A DNA stretch of 64,000 bases from assembly GCA_963807225.1 (NCBI GenBank), contig CAWEAD010000005.1:1400875-1464874 (forward strand), read 5' to 3'. The stretch comes from JAGVGT01 sp963807225 (GTDB taxonomy: Bacteria; Desulfobacterota; Desulfobulbia; Desulfobulbales; JAGXFP01). The notes under the pieces are model-generated. The model worked only from the letters and a program-made list of their open reading frames with translations. It was not told the DNA's origin and searched no databases. This document shows, piece by piece, positions 9,256 through 17,096 of this stretch. The position numbers were made by a program, and so were the translations under genes. How positions within the stretch are numbered: position 1 is the first letter of the stretch; each line of letters begins with the position of its first letter.

Positions 9256-9654
9256 ATGAGTAGACAAACATTTCACCGAAAATTTTTATTTTATGCGGTT
9301 CCTGTTACGGGCATGATAGGTTCCATATTATTTGCATTAAATTCAAACCAGTCTTTAGGGATACAATATTTTAATTCACTGGTTCTTTCATTCATCTTGG
9401 GTTGTGTGCTTTCAATTTACGCATTTTTTGCAGCTTGGTTTTACACTGATTACAGAATCAAGGTGGGAGTCATGAGTTTTTCCCTTACTCTCTTTGTGTC
9501 AGTAATATCGTTAATTGCCGTTGTGGCAGTCACAACCAGTAGCGCTAGCACTACAACCAAATTATTTACGGCAATAATATTCTTGTCAGTTAATTTGGTG
9601 TTAATTTCAGTTATGAATTACTCCGCTAATAAAAAACAAAATATTAGGGGTTAA
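9256..9654 (+). CDS. Predicted four-helix membrane protein (cassette-encoded)
   Basis: 132-residue, very hydrophobic protein with about four transmembrane segments (near residues 10-28, 38-62, 68-92 and 98-120). The cytoplasmic-type tail is Lys- and Asn-rich. The base composition is AT-rich like its neighbour and unlike the flanking chromosome. The stop codon at 9652-9654 lies within the first bases of the attC-like site, the usual arrangement of a cassette gene. Function unknown. Confidence 0.6.
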   Translation: MSRQTFHRKFLFYAVPVTGMIGSILFALNSNQSLGIQYFNSLVLSFILGCVLSIYAFFAAWFYTDYRIKVGVMSFSLTLFVSVISLIAVVAVTTSSASTTTKLFTAIIFLSVNLVLISVMNYSANKKQNIRG

Positions 9655-9741
9655 CAAACGTTCCGAGAGGGACGCAGTTAACGCCTGCGGTACTGAAGCG
9701 GTCAAGTTTTTGGGCCGCGCCCCTCAAGCAAAGCGTTGTGT
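9650..9741 (+). repeat. attC-like recombination site
   Basis: An imperfect inverted repeat of about 92 bases. The left arm has AACAAACG then AGAGGGACGC. The right arm has GCGCCCCTCA then CAAAGCGTTG. Reverse-complementing the right arm gives ACAACGC...TGAGGGGCGC, aligning with the left arm with small offsets that would be the unpaired bases used by integron integrases. The AAC...GTT outer ends and the AGAGGGAC block resemble Vibrio-type attC sites. The right core GTTGTGT departs from the GTTRRRY consensus, so integrity is uncertain. Confidence 0.65.
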
Positions 9742-9801
9742 GTAAAAAAATAACTCTCAGTTAATTCAACGCTTGTTTTTCTGGTTGCTAATTGCTATTA
9801 T

Positions 9802-10062
9802 TTGACTGTGTACAAGATAACTTTTAGCAAAAATGCCGACAAAGCATTAAGGCGCATGCCACGAAATCAAGCGGTGATTGTAGCCAACAAAATCAAGCAA
9901 TTGGCCACAAATCCCGTTGAAATGCGCAATGTTAAAAAATTAACCAACCATCCTGGATTTAGGCTTCGAGTTGGTGATTGGCGTATTGTTTATACGGTGA
10001 ATGACAACGAATTATTGATTCACGTTATAAACGTCAAACCCAGAGGGGAGGTATACAAATGA
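9802..10062 (+). CDS. RelE/ParE-type toxin
   Basis: 86-residue basic protein of the RelE/ParE toxin superfamily. It has an N-terminal ITFSKNADKALRRMP, a central helix pair with KKL, then the conserved strand RLRVGDWRIVYTV and a C-terminal VKPRGEVY. RelE members cut mRNA on the ribosome and ParE members poison gyrase; the sequence fits the RelE side better. The start is TTG at 9802, with GTG at 9808 possible. Toxin-first order with a 4-base overlap into the antitoxin gene is typical of the HigBA/RelE-HTH subclass. AT-rich, part of the accessory island. Confidence 0.85.
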   Translation: MTVYKITFSKNADKALRRMPRNQAVIVANKIKQLATNPVEMRNVKKLTNHPGFRLRVGDWRIVYTVNDNELLIHVINVKPRGEVYK

Positions 10063-10430
10063 ACGTTCAAATTATCGAAAAAAATGGGAAACCAGAATGG
10101 GCTGTAATCCCCTTCAGCGAGTACAAAAAATTTCAAGAGGCTCTGGAGGACGCTGAAGATATAAAAGATATTGAAACAAATATGAAAGCCCTAAGTGAGG
10201 GTGCGGAAATCGCAATTCCAGGCGAAATAACCTTTGCCATTTTAGAGGGCACGAATCCTATCAGAGCTTGGAGAGAGTATAAACATATCAAAATGAATGA
10301 GTTGGCAAAAAAAGTCGGAATCAGTCCGGCTTATTTATCACAAATAGAGAACAACAAACGCAATCCAACCGTAGATACACTTAAAAATATTGCTCAAGAA
10401 CTCGGCGTTGACATTGATAATCTTATCTAG
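10059..10430 (+). CDS. Antitoxin with N-terminal Phd-like segment and XRE-type HTH
   Basis: 123-residue partner of the preceding toxin. The first 40 residues (NGKPEWAVIPFSEYKKF) resemble the Phd/YefM antitoxin fold. Residues about 77-123 form a Cro/C1-type helix-turn-helix (MNELAKKVGISPAYLSQIEN). The HTH would bind the module promoter for autorepression, possibly the AT-rich stretch between 9742 and 9800. It overlaps the toxin by 4 bases. The coupling of a Phd-like segment to an HTH is less usual than either alone. Confidence 0.82.
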   Translation: MNVQIIEKNGKPEWAVIPFSEYKKFQEALEDAEDIKDIETNMKALSEGAEIAIPGEITFAILEGTNPIRAWREYKHIKMNELAKKVGISPAYLSQIENNKRNPTVDTLKNIAQELGVDIDNLI

Positions 10431-10649
10431 ATCAACCTAATATGCTGATATTAATACAAAAAACTACACAACAAGACGCTACCTTAAGACGAAGTTAGTC
10501 AAGCCTCTCGTGTAGAAAAGTAAAAAGTACGGAAAGTCCTCCTGCAAATCCGGTAATTCCGTTCGCGACTGGCCATACTACCATCAGTTCGGTCCTCACG
10601 CAGTATCGCGGGATAGCCATACTTTATCGGCCATGCCGTGAACATCCAA

Positions 10650-10665
10650 CCCCGGTTTAGTGGAC
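10650..10665 (+). repeat. Right copy of imperfect direct repeat flanking the AT-rich island
   Basis: CCCCGGTTTAGTGGAC, 13 of 16 positions identical to the copy at 8889-8904 and in the same orientation. It lies just upstream of the next gene (10682), where composition returns towards the chromosomal average. Confidence 0.35.
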
Positions 10666-10681
10666 ATACTGAAAACCGAAA

Positions 10682-11587
10682 ATGAAACTCACAACAACAC
10701 AAAAGATAGTGAGATCATCGCTGGGAGTCCTGGTGGCGGTATTGCTTTTCATCTCCCCCGGCTTACGGCTCCCCGTCTTGGACAGCACGACCGACGTTTA
10801 CTTTAGTGAGGCAATATCCAAGGCCGGGGTTGCTTATGCGACCTGCCGGGTGATCAATGCCTCGGTTTCGATCGCGAAGGATTCAAGCCTGAATCTGGAA
10901 CCGGCCGGCGTCGGGGTGACGTTGGCTGTCGGGCAGGCCTTGGACCCGATTGATGATATGATCGAACGAGTTTCCGATGTGCTGGTGACGGCGATCACCT
11001 CATTGGGGGTACAGAAGCTGGCCTTCGAGATCGGGGTGGAGATTTTACCCCGGATCCTGGCCATGGTTCTTTTGCTCTTTTCTATTTTAATCTGGCTCGA
11101 AAACGACAAACCGGCTAGAGCCCAAAAAACCTTAGTCAGGTTTATGTTATTGATTTTAGTAACCAGATTTGCTCTGCCGATCTCGGCTGTTGCCAACAAC
11201 TACATCCAGGATAATTTTTTCGCGGAGAAAATATCGAATGCCAATCAAGAACTGGCTCTTGGGGCGGCGGAACTTGATAAATTGATGCAGTTTACCCTGC
11301 CGGAAATTGACGGGATATTGGGGACAATCAAGAATAACGCCTCGTTCATTCAGCGCAAATCAATCGAATTCAAGAATGCGATTGTGGCCACCGTCAACAA
11401 CGCCGGCAGTATTGTCGATAACCTCTTGAAGCTGGCCTTTCTCTATGTCGGCGTTTTTCTGATTCAGGTTATTGCTTTGCCGATTATGGTCTTTTATCTG
11501 CTGGCAAAATTTACCAACAGTTTATTCGACACCAACTATTCGGTAATGGTGCATCATGCGACAGACTCAGAGAATGATACTGTTTAA
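10682..11587 (+). CDS. Predicted integral membrane protein of unknown function
   Basis: 301-residue protein with an N-terminal signal-like helix (about residues 10-30), a pair of transmembrane segments (about 118-142 and 150-172) and a final hydrophobic segment (about 255-285). Between the third and fourth lies a roughly 80-residue extracytoplasmic region predicted mostly helical (175-250). No catalytic motif or recognised family. The gene stands alone between the AT-rich island and the sulfur-relay locus. Composition is intermediate. Confidence 0.6.
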   Translation: MKLTTTQKIVRSSLGVLVAVLLFISPGLRLPVLDSTTDVYFSEAISKAGVAYATCRVINASVSIAKDSSLNLEPAGVGVTLAVGQALDPIDDMIERVSDVLVTAITSLGVQKLAFEIGVEILPRILAMVLLLFSILIWLENDKPARAQKTLVRFMLLILVTRFALPISAVANNYIQDNFFAEKISNANQELALGAAELDKLMQFTLPEIDGILGTIKNNASFIQRKSIEFKNAIVATVNNAGSIVDNLLKLAFLYVGVFLIQVIALPIMVFYLLAKFTNSLFDTNYSVMVHHATDSENDTV

Positions 11588-11897
11588 CAGAGCGATCCGC
11601 TCGGTGCCCATCGCTTACACCGATTTATCGCGTTCGGCAGCAAACGGGTTAAGAATTCGCCCCGTCATTCCGCACCACCAGCCGATCCATCCATAGCCCA
11701 GCGAACTACTCTCAACCAAGGCCTGGGCGATCTTGTCAATCGTTCTTGAGCTACTTGCGCCACCTAGTTGTCTTCAATTTTCTATAGGGTGGAAGCGGTG
11801 GCAGGCGTTTCGTGGCCGGAGGTTGTTGCGGTTCTGGCTTGATTCAGTCATGGATATCCCGAGTTCCGCCGGTGCGAGCAAGCGGCCGGCAGAAAAT
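11588..11897. other. Intergenic region, no gene recognised
   Basis: About 310 bases before the terminator. Short open stretches exist on both strands, including one of about 50 codons on - with a Trp/Gly-rich translation, but none has a start with a ribosome binding site or a recognisable product. It may hold a gene remnant. Confidence 0.3.
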
Positions 11898-11938
11898 AAA
11901 AAAAGCCCGAACCAGGCAACGTGGTTCGGGCTTTTTTT
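11898..11938. terminator. Bidirectional intrinsic terminator
   Basis: A perfect 10-bp stem (GCCCGAACCA / TGGTTCGGGC) with a 7-base loop is flanked by an A run on the left (11898-11904) and a T run on the right (11932-11938). It can end transcription in both directions. On - it lies 28 bases after the stop of the last sulfur-relay gene. Confidence 0.85.
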
Positions 11939-11966
11939 ATCGCTTATTGGAAAAATCGGTCGAGAC

Positions 11967-12140
11967 TTACCACCAGCAGATGGTCTGGTCGGCGGCGAAG
12001 ATCTTGTCGACCAGTTCATCGTAGTTGGGGGCGTCGACGTTCAGCTTGAAGCTGTCTGAATCGCGGTCTCGGGTGACGATCTCCACCAGTTTCTTGACGG
12101 TGGCATCGGGTTCGGAACGATATACATTAAGAACTTTCAT
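11967..12140 (-). CDS. Small protein of sulfur-relay cluster (57 aa)
   Basis: 57-residue protein reading MKVLNVYRSEPDATV at the N-terminus and ending in Ile-Cys-Trp-Trp. It starts at ATG 12140 behind a GGGAGAAC ribosome binding site. It lies 17 bases downstream of a DsrE-type gene on the same strand and is the last gene before the terminator. Similar short proteins accompany DsrE/TusA genes in deltaproteobacteria. The near-C-terminal Cys could carry persulfide like DsrE-type carriers; that is inference. Confidence 0.65.
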   Translation of the reverse strand: MKVLNVYRSEPDATVKKLVEIVTRDRDSDSFKLNVDAPNYDELVDKIFAADQTICWW

Positions 12141-12157
12141 GGCGGTTCTCCCTTTCC

Positions 12158-12463
12158 TTATTTAATGCCGTAAGGAATGACGATGGTCATTTCGCGCAGC
12201 TTCTCGCCCAATTCCTCGATGCTCAGGCTTTCGAAGCCGCAGGTCTCGACGTTGGCGGGTACGGTGGTGTAGATTTCGCCTTCCATATCACGCAGCATCT
12301 CGAGGCTTTCCTGCTGGTTCTCATCCAAGGCCGGTAACTCGGCATCCATCACCACGCCGTAGGAATACATGTTTTCAACCGCCAGGCCCAGAGCCGAACG
12401 AATGCCGTCCATGGCGTAATCCTTGTGCCGATACATGAAACAGACTTTTTTGTATTCTGACAT
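12158..12463 (-). CDS. DsrE/DsrF-like sulfur-relay protein
   Basis: 101-residue protein of the DsrE/F-like fold. The N-terminal strand KKVCFMYRHKDY is followed by an alpha/beta repeat, a conserved Asp/Glu-rich middle and ETCGFESL near the C-terminal third. DsrE-type proteins pass sulfane sulfur between TusA and downstream enzymes in the cytoplasm. Cys8 and Cys72 are the candidate carriers. It sits between another DsrE-type gene and the 57-residue gene, 12 bases from the former, so one transcript is likely. Confidence 0.75.
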   Translation of the reverse strand: MSEYKKVCFMYRHKDYAMDGIRSALGLAVENMYSYGVVMDAELPALDENQQESLEMLRDMEGEIYTTVPANVETCGFESLSIEELGEKLREMTIVIPYGIK

Positions 12464-12475
12464 AGTCGTTCTCCC

Positions 12476-12790
12476 TTATAAGCTCAGGTAGCAGTCGTAG
12501 TCTTCGATGATGGCGCCGTGCTGGGCCTGGGTCGCCATTTTCTTGGGGTCCAGACCGGCCGGGACGTCATCGCGGCTGAAGCCCATCTTCTGGTAGCTGT
12601 CCACGCAGATGGCGACATCGTCGGCCAGCTTGCAGAGTTCGGGGAACTCGGGAAGCTTGGCATTCTTGGTTGCCGACCAGGTAAAGAAGACCTTGACCTT
12701 GGAACCCTTGGCCTTGGCCGCCTTGACAATCCCCATGACGTGGCGGAAATTGTCGGGATTGGTGACGAATATACCTAAACTTTTTGCCAT
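12476..12790 (-). CDS. DsrE-family sulfur carrier
   Basis: 104-residue DsrE-superfamily protein. The N-terminus KSLGIFVTNPDNF starts a Rossmann-like alpha/beta fold. The segment ELCKLADDVAICVDSYQKMG (about residues 51-70) carries two Cys and matches the active-site loop region of DsrE/YchN-like proteins. It probably exchanges persulfide with TusA encoded 106 bases upstream on the same strand. The start has a strong AGGAGG site. Confidence 0.75.
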   Translation of the reverse strand: MAKSLGIFVTNPDNFRHVMGIVKAAKAKGSKVKVFFTWSATKNAKLPEFPELCKLADDVAICVDSYQKMGFSRDDVPAGLDPKKMATQAQHGAIIEDYDCYLSL

Positions 12791-12896
12791 GTTAACCTCC
12801 TGTGAAAAAAGTGGTGGCGCAGAGGCCGGTCGACCGCTACGCCATAACGCCGCATTCAGGACGGGACTTCAGTTCCGTCGCTGAAACAGCGAACCA

Positions 12897-13154
12897 TCAA
12901 CCCTTTTTGATGTAAAAGCGGAAAAAGCCGGTGTCCTCTTTTTCACCAATGAACTCATGGCCGCTACGTTCGGCCCAGCCGGGCAGATCGTTACGGGAAC
13001 CCGGGTCGGTACCGAGAATCTCCAGGACCTGGCCGGAAGCGATTTTGTCAATTTCCTTCTTGGTGCGCAACAGGGGCATGGGGCAGCTCAGGCCTTTGGC
13101 GTCAAGGGTCCGGTCCGCGGTAATTCCGTCAGGGGCAATTTTTACGTCGCTCAT
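12897..13154 (-). CDS. tusA: TusA-family sulfur carrier
   Basis: 85-residue TusA protein with the signature Cys-Pro-x-Pro in LSCPMPLLR (Cys24), the persulfide-carrying residue. The two-layer alpha/beta fold continues with EILGTDPGSRNDLPGWA, typical of the family. ATG 13154 was chosen over a longer frame because an AGGAG site precedes it and the family begins here. First gene of a - operon with three DsrE-type genes, and divergent from a YeeE-type transporter. The locus looks like a sulfur import and relay module. Confidence 0.9.
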   Translation of the reverse strand: MSDVKIAPDGITADRTLDAKGLSCPMPLLRTKKEIDKIASGQVLEILGTDPGSRNDLPGWAERSGHEFIGEKEDTGFFRFYIKKG

Positions 13155-13454
13155 ATACTCCTCCTTGGTTATTTGCTTGTGTTCGAAGGTTGGGGATAGA
13201 GGCTGCCGGAGCGGCCGTTTCTCGCCAAACCCCAAGTTTAGTTTGCAAATTGGAAACGCTAAGTTCTCTGATGAGTAGAAAAAATCTCTACCAAGATTCC
13301 AGAGGCCTGTCAAGTTGTAAATGAATGATAATTCACTAACGGTAAACTCCTTGATAAACCTTGAAAAACCTCAAAGCCGGCAAGCCGCTTTGGCTTCGAG
13401 ATAAATAGTAATTCCTGTCACATTGTGGTATCCGTTGCGGATGCTGCATGAAGC

Positions 13455-13483
13455 TTGACAAAAATTGGCGTCAAGAGTAAAGA
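13455..13483 (+). promoter_or_regulatory. Possible sigma70 promoter for the YeeE gene
   Basis: TTGACA (13455-13460), a 17-base spacer and TAAAGA (13478-13483) lie about 115 bases upstream of the YeeE-type gene. TTGAC and GTCAA also form a small inverted repeat around the spacer. The rest of the 440-base divergent region shows no gene. Confidence 0.35.
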
Positions 13484-13596
13484 AACGTACTGCTACCATG
13501 CAGTAACGCCCTGGGGATGGGCGGAAAATAACGGATCGACCTCGGTTTCGCGGCGGTAAGATGAGACGGAATTAAAAAATCCAGGAGGGAAGCCAG

Positions 13597-14855
13597 ATGA
13601 GCGAAGGAAGTGTGGTGGGGAAAAAATTCAAGGAGTTATACAAGGCTTGGTGCCAGCAGGAATGGAATCCTTATATGGTCGGGGTGCTGGTCGCCTTTTT
13701 CAGTCTGATAATGATGGCCTGGGCTCGCCCCTGGGGAGCGACCGGTGCGGTCCGTAACTGGGGGGAGTGGATTCTTTACGGTATGGGGACAATGGCTGAC
13801 AAGCCCGAGAGCGTGTTGACCAACAACGGTTCGGTGATCGGCATCGGTTTTGTCGGCGGCGCCTTTCTCTCGGCCTGCCTGGGCAACCAGTTCGCCCTGC
13901 GCTTCCCCCCCTCCGGGAGTTCGTCAAAGCGATTATCGCCGGTATCCTGATGGGTGTAGGCGCGGCCCTGGCCGGCGGCTGCAACGTCGGCGGCTTCTAT
14001 AACGCCATCGGCAACCTCTCGGCCTCCGGCTTCGCCATGTGGGTCGGCTTGGTCTTGGGTGCCGTAACCGGCCTCAAATTACTCTATCTGGAAATGGAGC
14101 ACATCTCTTGGGGCAGCGGCGGTGCCAAGACCATCGAATTCCCCTTCGCCGTGCAGCTGATCTTTGGACTTCTGGCCCTGGTCGCCCTGGTCTACGGGGC
14201 GTACTGTTACGCCGGCAGCGACGAAGAAGAGCTGATCAATCTGAGTGGCGTCCTGTTGATCGCCGCCGCCCTCGGCTATGCGATGCAGAGGGGGCGTTGG
14301 TGCATGATCCAGGGCTTCCGGGAGCCGCACATGACCGGCGACTGTACTCTGGCCAAGTCGGTAGCCCTGAGCGTTCTGCTTTTGGCAATCGGCGCGGTGG
14401 CGCTCCACCAGGTGCTGGACGGTTTTAACGATCCCGACGATTACATCCACAGCCTGCACTTCCTCTCATACATCCGCGGCACCTTCGGTTGGGGCGGTGT
14501 GGTCGGCGGTTTTGCCTTCGGCCTGGGCGCCATGTTCGCCGGCGGCTGCGGTACCGGCACCCTGTGGCGGGTTGGCGAGGGGCAGATCAAGCTCTGGCTG
14601 GTTGTACCCTTCTTCGGGATCACCAACTACTTCATGAACAACTGGTTCCGGAGCGGACTGGGTGATTTCGAGAACATGAAAGGATATTTCGAGGATGGCG
14701 GCATCGTCAGCGGCGGCCTGGGCAAGTTTGTTTACATGCCCGATACCTTTCTGGGCTACGGCGGCACTTTGGCCCTGATCGTCCTGGCCATGATGGCCTG
14801 GTATCTGGTGGTCAAGTGGAACGAAGATTCGAATAAGTTGATCGTGCCCATGTGA
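13597..14855 (+). CDS. YeeE/YedE-family sulfur-compound transporter (frameshifted near 13915)
   Basis: Polytopic membrane protein of the YeeE/YedE (thiosulfate/sulfur import) family in two frames: 13597 to about 13915, then 13950-14855. Continuity is clear: after RFPP the product should read LREFVKAIIAGILMG, restored by adding one C to the C6 run near 13905-13911. The signature Gly-Gly-Cys motifs appear twice (AGGCNVGGFY and AGGCGTGTLW), one per internal repeat. Divergent from tusA/dsrE. A single-base change in a homopolymer suggests either a sequencing error or a recent mutation. A selenium-related YedE role is an alternative. Confidence 0.82.
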
Positions 14856-14909
14856 AAGATCTCCTCCTCGCGGGGGTGTATAACAATGGCGGTTGTACTC
14901 GCCGGTATC

Positions 14910-14947
14910 AGGCGCACCTGCAGATTCTGCGGGTGCGCCTGTTTTTT
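14910..14947 (+). terminator. Intrinsic terminator after YeeE gene
   Basis: A stem of about 15 pairs (outer AGGCGCACC / GGTGCGCCT, inner TGCAG / CTGCG with one wobble) and a 3-base loop is followed by GTTTTTT. It lies 55 bases after the transporter stop codon. Confidence 0.85.
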
Positions 14948-15050
14948 AGGGCAGCAAGAAAAATACTTGACTGCTCTTGCGGTTAGGCCATAGCCTTTAT
15001 CGTTAGTTATTGCGCGTTCGAATGGACACTAATTATTCCTGTTAACCCCA

Positions 15051-17031
15051 ATGTCGTGGAACATGGTCGAATCGGTCTCAGGTTTGCGCCAGCACATCTC
15101 CATCGCCACCGAGCAACTGTTGTTGCCGGGCGAGAAGGTCTATATCGTCGATGACGATCCGGCCATCCGGGAGCCTTTGCGGATTTTCCTGGAGGATCAG
15201 GGTCTGGTGGTGGCCGAAGCGGCCAGCGGCGAAGAATTCCTGGGGCTGCTTGATCGAGGAGATATCGCCCTGGTTCTGCTGGATATCGGCTTGCCGGATC
15301 TGGATGGCCGCTCGGTTCTGGCCCGAACCGTGGCCCGCAATCCGGATGTGGCGGTGGTGATGTTGACCGGGGTGGCCGATCTGAAAGTCGCCATGGACTG
15401 CATCAGGGAGGGCGCCGATGATTACCTCTCCAAGCCGGTCCAGTTCAACGAAATCCTCTTCGTGGTCAAGAAAGCCCTCGAAAAGAGGCTGTTGATCTTT
15501 GAAAATCGCAAGTACCACGAGGATCTGGAAAAGGCCCATTTCCGGATCCATGTTCTGCACCAGCTCTCGGTCAAGATGAACACCGCCTATCTGAGCACGG
15601 TGGAACTGGACGAGATCCTGCAAGCGGTATTGGTCGGCATCACGGCGGAAGAAGGCTTGCGGTTCAACCGCGCCTTTCTGGCCATGTTCGACGACAACAA
15701 CGAGTTTCTGGTGGGCAAGCTGGCCATCGGCCCGGATTGCCGGGAGGAGGCCGGCCGGATCTGGTCCGAGATTCAGCAGAAGTCGATGAATTTTCTCGAT
15801 CTCGTCCATGGCTTCCGCTCAACCTGCCGGGGTACGGATCGGGAAGTGAACCGGGTGATTTTCGGACTCAAGGTGCCGGTGACCGACCACGATAATATCC
15901 TGATCAAGGCTGCTCGGGAACGGCGAAGTATCAGGGTTTCACGGGAGAACGGCAGTGTGCCGCAGGCGGCTGAGCGTCGGGGGCAGGAATCGACCAGCAC
16001 CGAGTCTACCTGGCCCTCGGCCGTAGAACGGCGCGAGCTTGACGCGCCGGACCGGCTGGAGGTGCCAAGGGAGCTGATTAATCTTTTGCAGGAAGATTCC
16101 TTTGTGGTGGTGCCGCTCTTTTCCCCCAGCCGTTCCTTCGGGGTGATTATCGCCGACAACTTTGTCACCGGTCAGGAGATCACCGACAACCACATCAATT
16201 CCCTGGAGCTTTTTGCCAGTCAGGCCAGTCTGGCCATCGAGCACAGCCATCTTTATCAGGACCAGCAGCGCAAAATCGGCGAATTGGAAGCCCTGACCGA
16301 GGAACTCAACCGCAGCAAAGATTTGCTGGTGGCGGCGGAGAGATATTCCGCTCTGGGGCACATGGCGGCGCAGTTGGTGCATTCAATCCGCAATCCGGTG
16401 ACTTCCATCGGCGGGATCGCCAGAATCCTGGCCCGGAAAGTGGAGACGGAAGAGCAGAAGAAATTTCTCGATGTGGTCAGCAAGGAAACGGCGCGGCTGG
16501 AAAAGATCATGGACGATCTCTACAGTTATACCGACCAGTTCAAGGAGTTGAGCCTGGGAGAGGTCGAGCTTTGCGACATCCTGCAGCGCACTCAGCTGCT
16601 GGTCCAGGCCGAGATGGTCGAGCTGGGCATAACCTGGAAATTGCATAGGCTGCGGTGAAATCATTTGGCTGAGCGGCGATCAGAAGCATCTGCGGCAGAT
16701 GTTCCTGCACCTTTTCCGGAACGCCATCGAGGCCATGCCCGACGGCGGCGAGCTGGAAGTGGCGATCAGCACCGATGACCAATGGATTCAGGTGGCGGTG
16801 CGCGATACCGGTGTCGGGATGCCGGAAAATTATTTGAGTAAGGTCACCGATCCCTTTTTTACCACCAAGACCTACGGCACCGGCATGGGGTTGGCCATGG
16901 TGGAGAATGTCCTAAAATCCCACGGCGGCAGTTTCGTGATTAACATGCGGCCGGAAAAGGGATTGGAGGTATTGATCAAACTGCCGGCCAGCATGCGTAT
17001 TCCCGAACCATCACCAGCCTCCGGCGTCTGA
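15051..17031 (+). CDS. Receiver-GAF-histidine kinase (frameshifted near 16650)
   Basis: Hybrid two-component kinase with an N-terminal receiver (acidic triad Asp34-36, phospho-acceptor Asp78, Lys128), a GAF-like sensor region (about 180-400), a HisKA helix pair with phospho-His444 in VHSIRNP, and a HATPase domain. The HATPase is in another frame (from about 16660, with NAIEAMPDGG, DTGVGMP, and GTGMGLAMV). A one-base shift near 16645-16660 splits the gene at the HisKA/HATPase linker. No transmembrane segment, so a cytoplasmic sensor. Receiver-first order suggests it takes phosphate from another kinase. Whether the shift is real is unresolved. Confidence 0.8.
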
Positions 17032-17096
17032 TGGCGTCAGATTTCTCGCGCTTATCCCCTCAAAAAATATAAACCGGGTTGTTCCGCTCAAGCTGA

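Larger units (their letters stand above)
8906..9735 (+). mobile_element. Candidate integron-type gene cassette (orphan)
   Basis: The proposed unit begins at the G/TT junction of GTTATGT (8905-8911) and ends at the G/TT junction inside the attC-like site (GTTGTGT, 9735-9741). It contains two short AT-rich ORFs on +. The first starts 28 bases after the left junction and the second ends immediately before the attC, as in integron cassettes. No integrase gene is adjacent; the broken intI lies near 60 kb. The left boundary is inferred from the site consensus alone. Confidence 0.5.

Noticed and set aside
9168..9256. attC between the two small membrane-protein ORFs
   Set aside because: Only a short GCTGAC/GTCAGC pair is present, with no core site.
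10431..10520. Second attC after the antitoxin gene
   Set aside because: AAC and GTTAG occur, but the arms between do not pair over a useful length.
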